Positions 7,791-15,652 of a stretch of DNA of 64,000 nt are shown here, piece by piece. The stretch is from Isoptericola halotolerans (GTDB taxonomy: Bacteria; Actinomycetota; Actinomycetes; Actinomycetales; Cellulomonadaceae). Location: contig NZ_JABEZU010000003.1 of the NCBI RefSeq assembly GCF_013149785.1, positions 476,092-540,091 of the forward strand, given 5' to 3'. The number at the start of each line of letters is the position of its first letter. Positions within the stretch are counted from its first letter, which is position 1. The notes under the pieces are model-generated. The model was given only the letters and a program-made list of their open reading frames with translations. It did no database searches and was not told where the DNA came from. A program made the position numbers and the translations under genes.

Positions 7791-8665
7791 GCCGCTCGGG
7801 CCTCCTTGACCGCGAAGATGCCGCCGGGTCGCACCAGCAGGACGAGCGTGAGCAGCGCGAGCACGGCGATCGGCGCCATCCCTGCTCCGAGGAACCCGGT
7901 CACGAGAGTGATGAGGACGCCGACGGCCACTCCCCCGACGATCGCGCCGACCGGCGAGTCGAGCCCGCCCAGGACGGCGACGGTGAAGGCGTGGACGAAC
8001 AGGATGTCGGCGCTGTGGGCGTTGAGACCGAGCTCGGTGGGGATCAGCAGCAGCACTGCGACGGCCGCGACGGCCGACGACAGCATCCAGCCGATCGTCA
8101 CCATCCGCGGTACCCGGATCCCGAGCAGCCGGGACACCTCCGGTGCGGTCGCCGCAGCGCGCAGCTGCAGGCCCAGCGTGGTGCGGTTGAACAGCACGGC
8201 CAGGGCCACGACGATGCCGAGGGCGAGCAGCAGCACGAACAGGTCGTACGGCGAGAGCACCGCGACGTCACCGACGTACAGCGGCTCACGGCTGAACGGC
8301 GCCCGCATGGGCACGTGCCGCGGGCCGAAGAGGATGCCGATCACGGAGTGCAGGATCATGACCAGCCCGATCGCGACGATCATGCCGGGCAGCGGGTTGT
8401 CGCGCGGCACGCGCCGGATCAGCCACCGTTCGACGGCGAACCCGACGAGCATGCCGGTCACGACGGCCGCGACCAGGGCGAGCCAGTACGAGCCGGTCCA
8501 CGTGACGACGGCGTAGGCGACGTACACCGCCACGGTCGCCATGGCGGCCTGTGCGAAGTTCACGATGCGGGCGGCACGCCAGATGATGACGAGGGACAGG
8601 GCGAAGAGCGCGATGACGAGACCGCGCGCGAGGCCGGTGGCGAGGAGGAAGGCGAGACGGTCCAT
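7787..8665 (-). CDS. livH: branched-chain amino acid-type ABC transporter permease (LivH)
   Basis: A 292-residue membrane protein. GLARGLVIALFALSLVIIW with IVNFAQAAMATVAVY (around 34-48) is the N-terminal LivH signature, and AVLGGLDSPVGAIVGG (around 227-242) is the EAA-like cytoplasmic loop that contacts the ATPases. It pairs with LivM. The start overlaps the livF stop by 1 bp and the end overlaps livM by 4 bp, so the whole operon is translationally chained. Confidence 0.93.
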   Translation of the reverse strand: MDRLAFLLATGLARGLVIALFALSLVIIWRAARIVNFAQAAMATVAVYVAYAVVTWTGSYWLALVAAVVTGMLVGFAVERWLIRRVPRDNPLPGMIVAIGLVMILHSVIGILFGPRHVPMRAPFSREPLYVGDVAVLSPYDLFVLLLALGIVVALAVLFNRTTLGLQLRAAATAPEVSRLLGIRVPRMVTIGWMLSSAVAAVAVLLLIPTELGLNAHSADILFVHAFTVAVLGGLDSPVGAIVGGVAVGVLITLVTGFLGAGMAPIAVLALLTLVLLVRPGGIFAVKEARAA

Positions 8666-9432
8666 CAGAACCCCAGGTAGGCGTGCCGGAGGGCAGGGTC
8701 GGCGGCGATCTTCTCCGCCGGGGCGTCGGCGACGATCGCCCCGAGGGAGACGACGACGCCGCGGTCGGCGATCGACAGCGCGCTGGTGACGTTCTGCTCG
8801 GCGAGCAGCACCGTCAGGCCGGTCCGTTCGGCCGCGTCCCGCAGGATGGCGAACAGCTGGGCCACCACCCGCGGGGCGAGGCCGAGCGACGGCTCGTCGA
8901 GCAGCAGCACGCGAGGGCGGGCGATGAGCGCCCGGGCCAGCGCGAGCATCTGTCGTTCCCCGCCCGATAGCTGGTGCCCCAGACTGGCCCGCCGGCGCGC
9001 CAGCGGTTCGAACGTCTGGTACATCTCGTCCACGGCGGCCCTGCGCGCCTTGGTCCCCGGCAACCGCCAGAGGCCGCCGAGATGCAGGTTCTCGTCCACG
9101 GTCAGCTCGGTGACGATGCTGTGACCTTCGGGGACCTGGGCGAGACCACGGCGTGCGCGGTCCTCGACGGTGGTCTGCGTGACGTCCTCGCCATCGAGCC
9201 GGACCCGACCGCTGCGCGGCGCGACCAGACCGGAGACGGTCCGCAGAAGGGTCGTCTTGCCGGCACCGTTGGCGCCCAGCAGGGCGACGACCTGGCCGGG
9301 GGGCAGCCTGAGCTGCATGCCGTCGATGACCGGGGCCCCGGAGTACCCGACGACGAGACCTTCGACGGCCAGCATCGCTGGTGTCGTCCCGTGCGAGGTC
9401 ACAGCCTCGGCGGCGCGTGCGTCGGCGGTCAT
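8665..9432 (-). CDS. livF: branched-chain amino acid-type ABC transporter ATP-binding protein (LivF)
   Basis: A 255-residue ATPase. Walker A GANGAGKTT and signature LSGGERQ are clear, with Walker B VLLLDEPSLGLAP, and the C-terminal HAYLGF ending is typical of LivF. It energises transport with LivG. The ATG at 9432 overlaps the livG stop by 4 bp; a longer upstream frame only reads through livG. The N-terminal 20 residues before the core (TADARAAEAV and onward) are a non-conserved extension. Confidence 0.93.
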   Translation of the reverse strand: MTADARAAEAVTSHGTTPAMLAVEGLVVGYSGAPVIDGMQLRLPPGQVVALLGANGAGKTTLLRTVSGLVAPRSGRVRLDGEDVTQTTVEDRARRGLAQVPEGHSIVTELTVDENLHLGGLWRLPGTKARRAAVDEMYQTFEPLARRRASLGHQLSGGERQMLALARALIARPRVLLLDEPSLGLAPRVVAQLFAILRDAAERTGLTVLLAEQNVTSALSIADRGVVVSLGAIVADAPAEKIAADPALRHAYLGF

Positions 9433-10160
9433 GCGGCTGCCTCCAGCCCCAGGTACGCGGCTTCGACGGCCGGGTCGTGACGCACCTCGTCGGGGGTCCC
9501 GCACGCCACGACCCGGCCGAAGTCCAGGACCACCACGCGGTCCGCCACCTCCATCACGAAGTCGACGTGGTGCTCGACCAGGAGCACGGAGCACCCCTGA
9601 CCGGCCAGCCCGCGGACGGTCTCGGCCAGGGCGTCGATGTCCTCGCTGCCCAGCCCGCCGGCAGGCTCGTCGAGCAGGAGCAGGCGAGGGTCGGTGACAA
9701 GGGCCCTCGCCAGCGCGACGCGCTTGCGCTCGGGATAGGGCAGGGAGGCCACAGGGCTGCGCGCGTGCTCGGCGAGCCCGAGCCGGGCCAGCGTCCGTCG
9801 CGCCTTGCCGAGCCTCTGCTCGGCACCGAGGTCGAGGCTCGACAGCGGCACGAGAAGGTTCTCGACGACGCTCATGGACTCGAACAGACCCAGTCCCTGC
9901 AGGGTGCGTGAGACCTTGCGGGCGGACAGCCCAGTGGTCGACGACGGCGCCGGCTCACCGTTGATCCGGATGGTTCCGGAGCGGGGCCGCAGCAGTGCGC
10001 AGACGGCGTTGAACACCGTCGTCTTGCCGGCGCCGTTGGGGCCGATCAGGGCGACCGTCTCGGCCTCGCCCACGGTGAAGCTGACATCGTCGAGAGCGGT
10101 GAGGCCGCCGAAGGCGACCGTCAGGCCGTCGATCTCGAGTCGGGGGATCGTGCTGGACAT
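9429..10160 (-). CDS. livG: branched-chain amino acid-type ABC transporter ATP-binding protein (LivG)
   Basis: A 243-residue ATPase and the first gene of the transporter operon. Walker A GPNGAGKTT lies near residue 40, with the LivG-type spacer between Walker A and signature. The usual LSGGQ signature is replaced by ASLPYPERKR, a degenerate form, followed by an intact Walker B LLLLDEPAGGL. The ATG at 10160 has AGAGGTG upstream; a GTG at 10166 would leave no spacing. A -10-like TAGGGT (10189-10194) and the operator at 10199-10220 lie directly upstream. The altered signature motif deserves note but the operon context is clear. Confidence 0.9.
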   Translation of the reverse strand: MSSTIPRLEIDGLTVAFGGLTALDDVSFTVGEAETVALIGPNGAGKTTVFNAVCALLRPRSGTIRINGEPAPSSTTGLSARKVSRTLQGLGLFESMSVVENLLVPLSSLDLGAEQRLGKARRTLARLGLAEHARSPVASLPYPERKRVALARALVTDPRLLLLDEPAGGLGSEDIDALAETVRGLAGQGCSVLLVEHHVDFVMEVADRVVVLDFGRVVACGTPDEVRHDPAVEAAYLGLEAAA

Positions 10161-10198
10161 CGGCACCTCTTCGTGTCGGGTGCGTCAAACCCTAGCGC

Positions 10199-10220
10199 AT
10201 AAACCGACTGGCCGGTATGT
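10199..10220. promoter_or_regulatory. TetR-type operator copy B
   Basis: On the plus strand it reads ATAAACCG, ACTGGC, CGGTATGT; the reverse strand begins ACATACCG as copy A does. It lies 39 bp upstream of livG and just upstream of a -10-like TAGGGT. It is the same 22-bp spacing as the copies at 3014 and 15114. The rest of the gap 10221-10317 shows nothing recognisable. Confidence 0.65.
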
Positions 10221-10317
10221 CATCTCGCCAGTTGTTGCACGGACGTGACGTGGAGTCGCTGGACGACGCACCAGCGCAGGGCCAGGCAGGTCCGCGCTCG
10301 ACGGTTGGGCGCGCCTC

Positions 10318-10476
10318 ATGGCTGTCGGGGAACCGCACGAGGAGGCGCTCCCCACCTCCCGCACGTGTGTCGCCGTGATGCTGGACGCGCTGTGGGAGCT
10401 GCGCCTGACCGGGGACCGGACGACGGCCGACACCACCGTCCGCGCCTTCCTCGAGGCGAGGTGGCCCCCACCCTGA
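10318..10476 (+). CDS. possible small protein, 52 aa
   Basis: An ATG-to-TGA frame in the 335-bp gap between the livG start and the 3' end of the Rrf2 gene. About 90 percent of its codons end in G or C, as in real genes here, and the middle reads LDALWELRLTGDRTTADTTV, which looks like an amphipathic helix rather than random peptide. I see no ribosome site and recognise no family. It could be the remnant of a larger gene, because the frame stays open upstream without a start. It runs toward the Rrf2 gene and ends 19 bp before it. Confidence 0.3.
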   Translation: MAVGEPHEEALPTSRTCVAVMLDALWELRLTGDRTTADTTVRAFLEARWPPP

Positions 10477-10495
10477 CGACATCGAGCCGACTCGA

Positions 10496-10969
10496 TCAGC
10501 CCGCGGTCCGAGTCAGAGACGCCCGAGTGCGCGCCACGACCTCGTCGGACAGCGATCCCACGAGCTCGGAGATGACGACGGCACGCAGGCTCTCCCGCCA
10601 GGCGAGGTAGGCCTCGCGCATCTTCTGCGCCAGGAGGCATGGCTCGATGCACTCCTCGGGAGGCGCTGCTCCGCGGCCCTGCTGGCGGATCTCGTGGCAG
10701 GTGTAGGGGTCGGCCGACCCGCCGATGGCCTCGACCACGTCCAGGAGCGTGAGGCTCGAGGCGGAGCGAGCCAGCCTGAAACCGCCGCGGGGTCCGGTCG
10801 ACGCAGACAGCACACCCGCGCGCACGAGGAGGGCGAGCTGTTTCGAGAGGTAGGGCGCGGGAAGCCCGAAGTGTTCGGCGAGCCGGCGGGCGCTGACCGC
10901 CTCGCTCGGCACCTGGGCCAACGCGGTCACGCTGTGCAAGGCCCACTCCGCACTCTCTGGCAGCTTCAT
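10496..10969 (-). CDS. Rrf2-family redox regulator, RsrR-like
   Basis: A 157-residue winged-helix regulator. The residues that bind the [2Fe-2S] cluster in Streptomyces RsrR (Glu8, His12, Cys90, Cys110; from memory) have matching positions: Glu8 and His12 in AEWALH, and Cys91 and Cys111. A further Cys107 is present. The DNA-binding part is GLPAPYLSKQLALLV (35-49). RsrR is a redox-state sensor whose divergent neighbour is an NmrA-like protein, and the same arrangement occurs here. TAGGAT (10976-10981) lies 6 nt before the ATG, so the mRNA is leaderless. Sensor chemistry is inferred from residue conservation. Confidence 0.88.
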   Translation of the reverse strand: MKLPESAEWALHSVTALAQVPSEAVSARRLAEHFGLPAPYLSKQLALLVRAGVLSASTGPRGGFRLARSASSLTLLDVVEAIGGSADPYTCHEIRQQGRGAAPPEECIEPCLLAQKMREAYLAWRESLRAVVISELVGSLSDEVVARTRASLTRTAG

Positions 10970-11032
10970 CGTGCCATCCTACCTATTGCCACTATCATCG
11001 ACCCTGGATATCCGTATTTGAGGAGGAGAGCC

Positions 11033-11785
11033 ATGCGAGTAGCCGTCGTCGGTGCGACGGGGCGGATCGGGCGCCTGGTCCACAGCGCGCTGGAGCGCCA
11101 TCACCACGATGTCGTACCGGTCAGCCGTGCGCGCGGCGTCGATGTCGTGACCGGGCAGGGCCTGAACGACGCGCTCACCGGCGTCGAGGTCGTCGTCGAC
11201 GTGACCAACACGACCGTCACGGACGAGCGGGCAGCCGAGGACTTCTTCCGCACCGCCACGGAGCACCTGCTCACCGCCGAGCGTTCGGCAGGCGTCAGGC
11301 ACCACGTCATCCTGTCGATCGCCGGGCTGTCCCGGGTCAGGGGCAACGCTCACTACGCGGGCAAGCGAGCGCAAGAAGCCGCCGTCGTGGCGGGCGACGT
11401 TCCGTGGACGATCGTGCCCGCGACACAGTTCCACGACTTCGCCGAGATGGTCGCCTCATGGACCGAGGAGAACGGCGTGGCTCTGGTCCCCCCGTTGCTC
11501 GTCCAGCCGGTGGCCCCATCCGACGTAGCGGAGATCCTCGCCCGCGTAGCCACCACCGATCCCCGGGGGCGGCACGTCGAGGTGGCCGGGCCCGGGCCCG
11601 AGGACCTCGTCGACATGGCGCGGCGCACCGTCGCCGCTCGCGGTCGTGATGTCCAGCTGATCCCGAGCTGGCACACGGGGATCTTCGGAGTGGAGATGGC
11701 TGGCGACGCCCTCCTCCCGTCCGAGAGCGCCCACATCGCCCCCACGTCGTTCGACGCCTGGCTCGCGGGCATCAGCCGCACGTGA
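11033..11785 (+). CDS. NmrA-like NAD(P)-binding protein
   Basis: A 250-residue Rossmann protein starting VVGATGRIGRLV, the GxxGxxG dinucleotide motif of atypical SDR/NmrA proteins. The SDR Tyr-Lys pair is replaced by HYAGKRAQEAAV, so it may be either a reductase or a redox-sensing binder. A strong AGGAGGAG ribosome site precedes the ATG at 11033. A weak promoter, TTGCCA (10986) and TATCCG (11009), lies in the 63-bp gap shared with the divergent RsrR-like gene. This pairing matches the RsrR target arrangement in Streptomyces. It is followed by 169 bp with nothing recognisable. Confidence 0.85.
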   Translation: MRVAVVGATGRIGRLVHSALERHHHDVVPVSRARGVDVVTGQGLNDALTGVEVVVDVTNTTVTDERAAEDFFRTATEHLLTAERSAGVRHHVILSIAGLSRVRGNAHYAGKRAQEAAVVAGDVPWTIVPATQFHDFAEMVASWTEENGVALVPPLLVQPVAPSDVAEILARVATTDPRGRHVEVAGPGPEDLVDMARRTVAARGRDVQLIPSWHTGIFGVEMAGDALLPSESAHIAPTSFDAWLAGISRT

Positions 11786-11954
11786 GCGGACGCCCCCCGC
11801 GACGCCCCGGAGCATTGTCGCAGTTTCGCCCTACCCCAGGTGGCCACGGGGCGATCCGCTACGACGTCGACGAGGCGCTGCACTCGACCTGGGACTGCTG
11901 CGCGGACAGGTGACAGCGGTGGTCCGCGGGGAGCCGCGACCTGAGTGTGATCGC

Positions 11955-12701
11955 TCAGAGGTGCCCGACGCCGTTGATCATGCCGCCGTCGACGACGATC
12001 TCGGCCCCGGTGACGTACGCCGAGGACTCCCCGGCGAGGTAGAGCACCGTCCCGGTGAGGTCCTCCGCGCGTCCACCGCGGCGCAGCGGGATGGGCAGCC
12101 CGGACGGGTCGATCTTGGCGGTCATCTCCGTGTCGATGAACCCGGGGTGCACCGAGTTGACCCGGATGCCCGCCTCGCCGAGCTCGACCGCGAGCGACTT
12201 GGTCAGGCCCCGTACCCCGAACTTCGACGCGACGTAGCCGTGCAGGTGGGTGCTGCCCCGCATCCCCTCGACCGAGGAGATGTTGATGATCGATCCTCCC
12301 CCGCCGGCCTTCATCGCCGGCACGACCGCGCGGCACCCGAGGTACGTGCCGGTGAGGTTCACGGCGATCACGGCGTCCCACTTGGCGCGCGGGTAGTGCT
12401 CGATCGGGCCGGCGTTCGCGATCCCGGCGTTGTTGACCAGCACGTCCACACCACCCCAGGCCTCCACCGTGTCCGCGACGACCTCCTGCCACCGGTCCTC
12501 GTCGGTGACGTCGAGCGCGACGAAACGCGCCCGCTCACCCAGCTCGGCGGCCAGGGCGGAACCGGCGTCCTCGAGCAGGTCGGCGACGACCACGCGCGCA
12601 CCGGCGTCGTGCAGCGCGCGGACGTAGGCAGCACCGATCCCCCGGGCCCCGCCCGTGACGACGGCGACCCGGTCGGTGAGATCGGCGAGACGACTGACCA
12701 T
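11955..12701 (-). CDS. SDR-family oxidoreductase
   Basis: A 248-residue classical short-chain dehydrogenase. The cofactor motif TGGARGIG lies at 16-23, NNAG near 88-91, and the catalytic set is a Ser in INISSVEG then YVASK. Asp in VVADLLED suggests NAD rather than NADP preference. It is the last gene of the four-gene SDR-TetR-MDR-SDR operon, 20 bp after the MDR gene. In a 4-hydroxyacyl pathway such an enzyme could act as the 3-hydroxyacyl-CoA or alcohol dehydrogenase; the substrate is not shown by the sequence. Confidence 0.92.
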   Translation of the reverse strand: MVSRLADLTDRVAVVTGGARGIGAAYVRALHDAGARVVVADLLEDAGSALAAELGERARFVALDVTDEDRWQEVVADTVEAWGGVDVLVNNAGIANAGPIEHYPRAKWDAVIAVNLTGTYLGCRAVVPAMKAGGGGSIINISSVEGMRGSTHLHGYVASKFGVRGLTKSLAVELGEAGIRVNSVHPGFIDTEMTAKIDPSGLPIPLRRGGRAEDLTGTVLYLAGESSAYVTGAEIVVDGGMINGVGHL

Positions 12702-12721
12702 GGCTCTCCTCCGCACAGCGC

Positions 12722-13717
12722 TCAGTCGGCGACGTGGACGACCAGGCGTCCCGTCGTCGAACCCTCGGCGAGCAGCGCGACGGCCTCGGGGGCCCGGTCG
12801 AACGGCACGACGTCCGCCACCACGGGACGCACCGCGCCCGCCTCGGCGAGCCGGGTGAGCTCGTCGTGCGCGGCGTCGACCAGCCCCGGGTCCCGCTGCT
12901 GGTAGAGCGCCCAGTGCAGGCCCAGCACCCCGTAGTTCTTCACCAGGGCGTGGTTCGCCCGGACCGGGGGGATCTCGCCGCTGGCGAACCCGACGACCAC
13001 GATCCGCCCTTCGAAGGCGATGCACTTGGTCGAGGCCTCGAAGGAGGGGCCCCCGACCGGGTCGAAGACCACGTCGGCCCCCACGCCGCCCGTGAGCTCC
13101 TTGACCTGCGCGGCGACGTCCTGCGACCGCAGCAGCACGTGCTTCGCGCCGGCAGCCCGGGCGACGTCCGCCTTGGCCTCGCTGCCGACGACCCCGATCA
13201 CCGTGGCGCCCGCGGCAGCACCGAGCTGACAGGCGGCGGTGCCCACACCCCCGGCCGCAGCGTGCACGAGAAGGCTCTCCCCGGCCGCGAGACCGGCACG
13301 ACGGTGCAGCCCGAACCAGGCAGTCTGGTAGGCGATGGTCAGGGCAGCAGCCTGGGCGTCGTCGAGTGGCACGGGTGCGGGGCGGCACGACGCCGCCGGG
13401 AGCACGGCGTACTCGGACAGCACCCCGATGGCCGAGCCCACGACGCGCGTGCCGACGGCGAGCCGGTCGTCGTCGACCCCCTCGCCCACCGCGACCACGT
13501 CGCCGCACAGCTCGATGCCGGGGACGAACGGGAGCTCCGGACGCACCTGGTACTGGCCGCGGGCGAGCAGGACGTCGGGGAAGTTCACGGCCACGGCACG
13601 GGTGCGCAGGAGCACCTCGCCCGCTCCGGGCTCGGGGCGGGCGACCTCGTCGAGGCGCATGACCTCGGTCGGCTCGCCGTGATCGGTGACGCGCCAGGCG
13701 CGCATGGTCCGGGTCAT
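12722..13717 (-). CDS. NADPH:quinone oxidoreductase-family MDR protein
   Basis: A 331-residue zinc-free medium-chain dehydrogenase/reductase. It has VNFPDVLLARGQYQ (about 43-56), typical of quinone reductase or enoyl reductase members, and the cofactor loop AAAGGVGTAACQLG. The zinc-binding Cys cluster of alcohol dehydrogenases is absent. It reduces activated C=C or quinones using NADPH; the real substrate is unknown, and a 2-enoyl-CoA-type reductase is possible. The ATG at 13717 overlaps the TetR stop by 4 bp. Confidence 0.9.
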   Translation of the reverse strand: MTRTMRAWRVTDHGEPTEVMRLDEVARPEPGAGEVLLRTRAVAVNFPDVLLARGQYQVRPELPFVPGIELCGDVVAVGEGVDDDRLAVGTRVVGSAIGVLSEYAVLPAASCRPAPVPLDDAQAAALTIAYQTAWFGLHRRAGLAAGESLLVHAAAGGVGTAACQLGAAAGATVIGVVGSEAKADVARAAGAKHVLLRSQDVAAQVKELTGGVGADVVFDPVGGPSFEASTKCIAFEGRIVVVGFASGEIPPVRANHALVKNYGVLGLHWALYQQRDPGLVDAAHDELTRLAEAGAVRPVVADVVPFDRAPEAVALLAEGSTTGRLVVHVAD

Positions 13718-14298
13718 CGGTCCTCCACGGTGATGCTGCGTAGGAAGAGGTCGGTCAGCTGCTGCGCGACCTCGGTCTTGGTCTCGGGTCCTGCCGGCGA
13801 GTACCAGTAGGACAGGTAGTGGACGTCGGAGAAGAAGTGCGCGATCAGCACCGACCGCGGGACGTCGGTCCGCAGGGCTCCCTCGTCCTGGCCGCGGGCG
13901 ACGAGCGCGGCGAACTCGTCGTGGTACTCGCGCCGTCGACGCGTGACCTCCTTGCGGCGCGGCTCGGTCAGCATGTGCATGCTGCGGAAGAACACCGTGC
14001 CCTCGGGCAGCAGGTCGATCGACGTCTCCACGACATCGGTGCACACCGCCCGCAGGACGTCCGTCGTGGCACCGCCGCGCGCGACGATCTCCTCGAGGCG
14101 ACGCTTCTGGAGCGACAGCATCCGGTCGTAGATCGCGAAGAGCAGATCGTCCTTGGACTGGAAGTAGTGGTACATGGCGCCCTTGGTGACGCCGGCGGCC
14201 TCGACGATCTGCTGGACGCTGGTGGTGGCATAGCCCTGGGTCGAGAAGAGGTCGAGTGCTGCCTTCAGGACCGAGTCGGCGACGTTGGTGGTCTTCAT
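13714..14298 (-). CDS. TetR-family transcriptional regulator within SDR operon
   Basis: A 194-residue regulator. The HTH runs from ATTSVQQIVEAAGVTKGAMY to HYFQSKDDLLF (about 24-54), the standard TetR recognition region, with a C-terminal ligand domain resembling those that bind acyl-CoA (KstR2/FadR-like wording; weak). It is encoded inside the operon 11 bp after the first SDR gene and overlaps the MDR gene. It is the best candidate to bind the 22-bp operator upstream of this operon (15114-15135) and the two related copies at 3014 and 10199, making it the regulator of a dispersed acyl-CoA regulon. Binding is inferred. Confidence 0.9.
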   Translation of the reverse strand: MKTTNVADSVLKAALDLFSTQGYATTSVQQIVEAAGVTKGAMYHYFQSKDDLLFAIYDRMLSLQKRRLEEIVARGGATTDVLRAVCTDVVETSIDLLPEGTVFFRSMHMLTEPRRKEVTRRRREYHDEFAALVARGQDEGALRTDVPRSVLIAHFFSDVHYLSYWYSPAGPETKTEVAQQLTDLFLRSITVEDR

Positions 14299-14309
14299 GG
14301 CCCCATCCT

Positions 14310-15050
14310 TCACCCGACGGGCGCGACGGACGCGCCACCGTCGATCCGGAGTGTCTGCCCGGTGACCCACGCGGCATCGTCGGACAGCAGGAACGCGATC
14401 GGCCCGGCGACGTCGTCGGGCACCCCGAGGCGGCCGAGCGGGTAGCCGGCCGCGACCTCCTCCTCGCGCGACTCGTACAACGCCCGCGAGAGCTTCGTCT
14501 TGACCACCGCCGGCGCCACGGCGTTGACGCGCAGCCGGGGCGCGAGCTCGTGGGCGAGCTGGGCGGTGAGGTTGATCAGCGCCGCCTTGGAGACGCCGTA
14601 GAAGGCGATGTTCGGGCTCGTGGAGGTTCCGGAGATCGAGGCGGTGTTGACGATCGAGGTCGTCAGGCCGGCCGCGACGGCGTCCCGCGTCCACTCCAGG
14701 GCTGCCACCACGTTGACGTCGACGATCTTGCGCACCACCGACGGCTCGATCTCCAGCACCGGCCCCCAGGCCGGGTTGATGCCGGCGTTGTTGACCAGGT
14801 GGTCCAGCCGACCGTGGCGCTCGGCGACGTGCGCGAAGACGTGCTCGCGGTGCGCGGCGTCGTCGACCTTCCCGGCGACGGCGGAGGCGTGCTCCGCGCC
14901 CAGGGACTCCACGGCCTCGTCGAGGGCCTCCTGCTTGCGGCCCGTCAGCACGACCCGGCCTCCCTCGGCGACCAAGCGGTGCGCGACCGCCAGACCGATG
15001 CCCCGGCTCGCCCCGGTGATGACCGTGACCTGCCCCGCGAACCTGCGCAC
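14310..15050 (-). CDS. SDR-family oxidoreductase (FabG-like)
   Basis: A 246-residue classical SDR, first gene of the operon. TGASRGIGLA is the cofactor motif, NNAG is present, and the catalytic Ser-Tyr-Lys set appears as ASIS and YGVSK. Arg in TGRKQEAL suggests NADPH use. A GTG start at 15050 (VRRFAGQVT) is chosen because GAGAGGTGG lies 4 nt upstream; the longer frame to 15152 would run over the operator. Likely a beta-ketoacyl or hydroxyacyl reductase, judged only from the neighbouring acyl-CoA genes. Confidence 0.9.
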   Translation of the reverse strand: MRRFAGQVTVITGASRGIGLAVAHRLVAEGGRVVLTGRKQEALDEAVESLGAEHASAVAGKVDDAAHREHVFAHVAERHGRLDHLVNNAGINPAWGPVLEIEPSVVRKIVDVNVVAALEWTRDAVAAGLTTSIVNTASISGTSTSPNIAFYGVSKAALINLTAQLAHELAPRLRVNAVAPAVVKTKLSRALYESREEEVAAGYPLGRLGVPDDVAGPIAFLLSDDAAWVTGQTLRIDGGASVAPVG

Positions 15051-15113
15051 CGCGCCACCTCTCGAACGTCGTCGTCCTCGACCCGGCACCGCGACGCGTC
15101 CTCGCGCCGCAGG

Positions 15114-15135
15114 ACGTACCGCCCGGTCGGTTTGT
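15114..15135. promoter_or_regulatory. TetR-type operator copy C
   Basis: It reads ACGTACCG, CCCGGT, CGGTTTGT, with the same 22-bp length and ACCG/CGGT core as copies A and B. It lies 64 bp upstream of the SDR-TetR-MDR-SDR operon and is therefore the likely autoregulatory site of the TetR encoded at 13714-14298. Nothing else is recognisable in 15136-15241. Confidence 0.7.
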
Positions 15136-15241
15136 TGTCCGCACGCTACCACGCACCGGGGTTTCTCGGCACCCTCCGCGCCCAGGGGACCCGCCCGACG
15201 GCGACGTTGCCCCGAGCCGTCGTCCGCAGCAGAGTGGGGCC

Positions 15242-15652
15242 ATGGACCTCACGCGCCCGTTGCCCCCGGACCCCTACTCGCTCCCGCCCGTCCCGGCGAC
15301 GTTCGTGGTGAGCTGCTTCGACCCCGACGCTCCGGCGCCGTCCGGCTACTGGCACGGGCACGCGCTCGACGTCCCGGCCTCGGTGACGAGCTTCGCCCGC
15401 GGCGCCGGCGCGCACGACGGAGCCGCACTGCCCGACGGAGCGTTCCAGCTCACCTCCGACGGCGGTCAGGTCGGCTTCGAGGGCGCCGGACCACCACCCG
15501 GGGACCACGCGCACCGCTACGTCTTCGCCGTGCACGCCCTGGACGTCGACTCGCTCGGCCTGACCACGGACAGCACCAACGCGCAGGCCGCGTTCAACGC
15601 CTACTTCCACACGATCGCACGCGCCACGCTGACCGGGACGTACCAGCGATGA
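15242..15652 (+). CDS. YbhB/YbcL-type PEBP-family protein
   Basis: A 136-residue phosphatidylethanolamine-binding / Raf-kinase-inhibitor-like protein. The ligand-pocket signatures are DPDAP (27-31) with GYWHG, and GPPPGDHAHRYVF, matching bacterial YbhB proteins. It is about 20-40 residues shorter than usual because the N-terminal strands before DPDAP are reduced. The ATG at 15242 is the first in frame, and CAGAGT 8 nt before it may serve as a leaderless -10. The stop overlaps the ATG of the YbaK gene (ATGA), so the two are co-translated. Bacterial function is not settled. Confidence 0.87.
   Translation: MDLTRPLPPDPYSLPPVPATFVVSCFDPDAPAPSGYWHGHALDVPASVTSFARGAGAHDGAALPDGAFQLTSDGGQVGFEGAGPPPGDHAHRYVFAVHALDVDSLGLTTDSTNAQAAFNAYFHTIARATLTGTYQR

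Noticed and set aside
11786..11954. A gene fragment between the NmrA-like gene and the SDR gene
   Set aside because: Short in-frame stretches are present but there is no start, ribosome site or recognisable peptide.
1..15135. A single mobile catabolic island
   Set aside because: No integrase, transposase, tRNA or direct repeats at the edges, and no clear composition shift.
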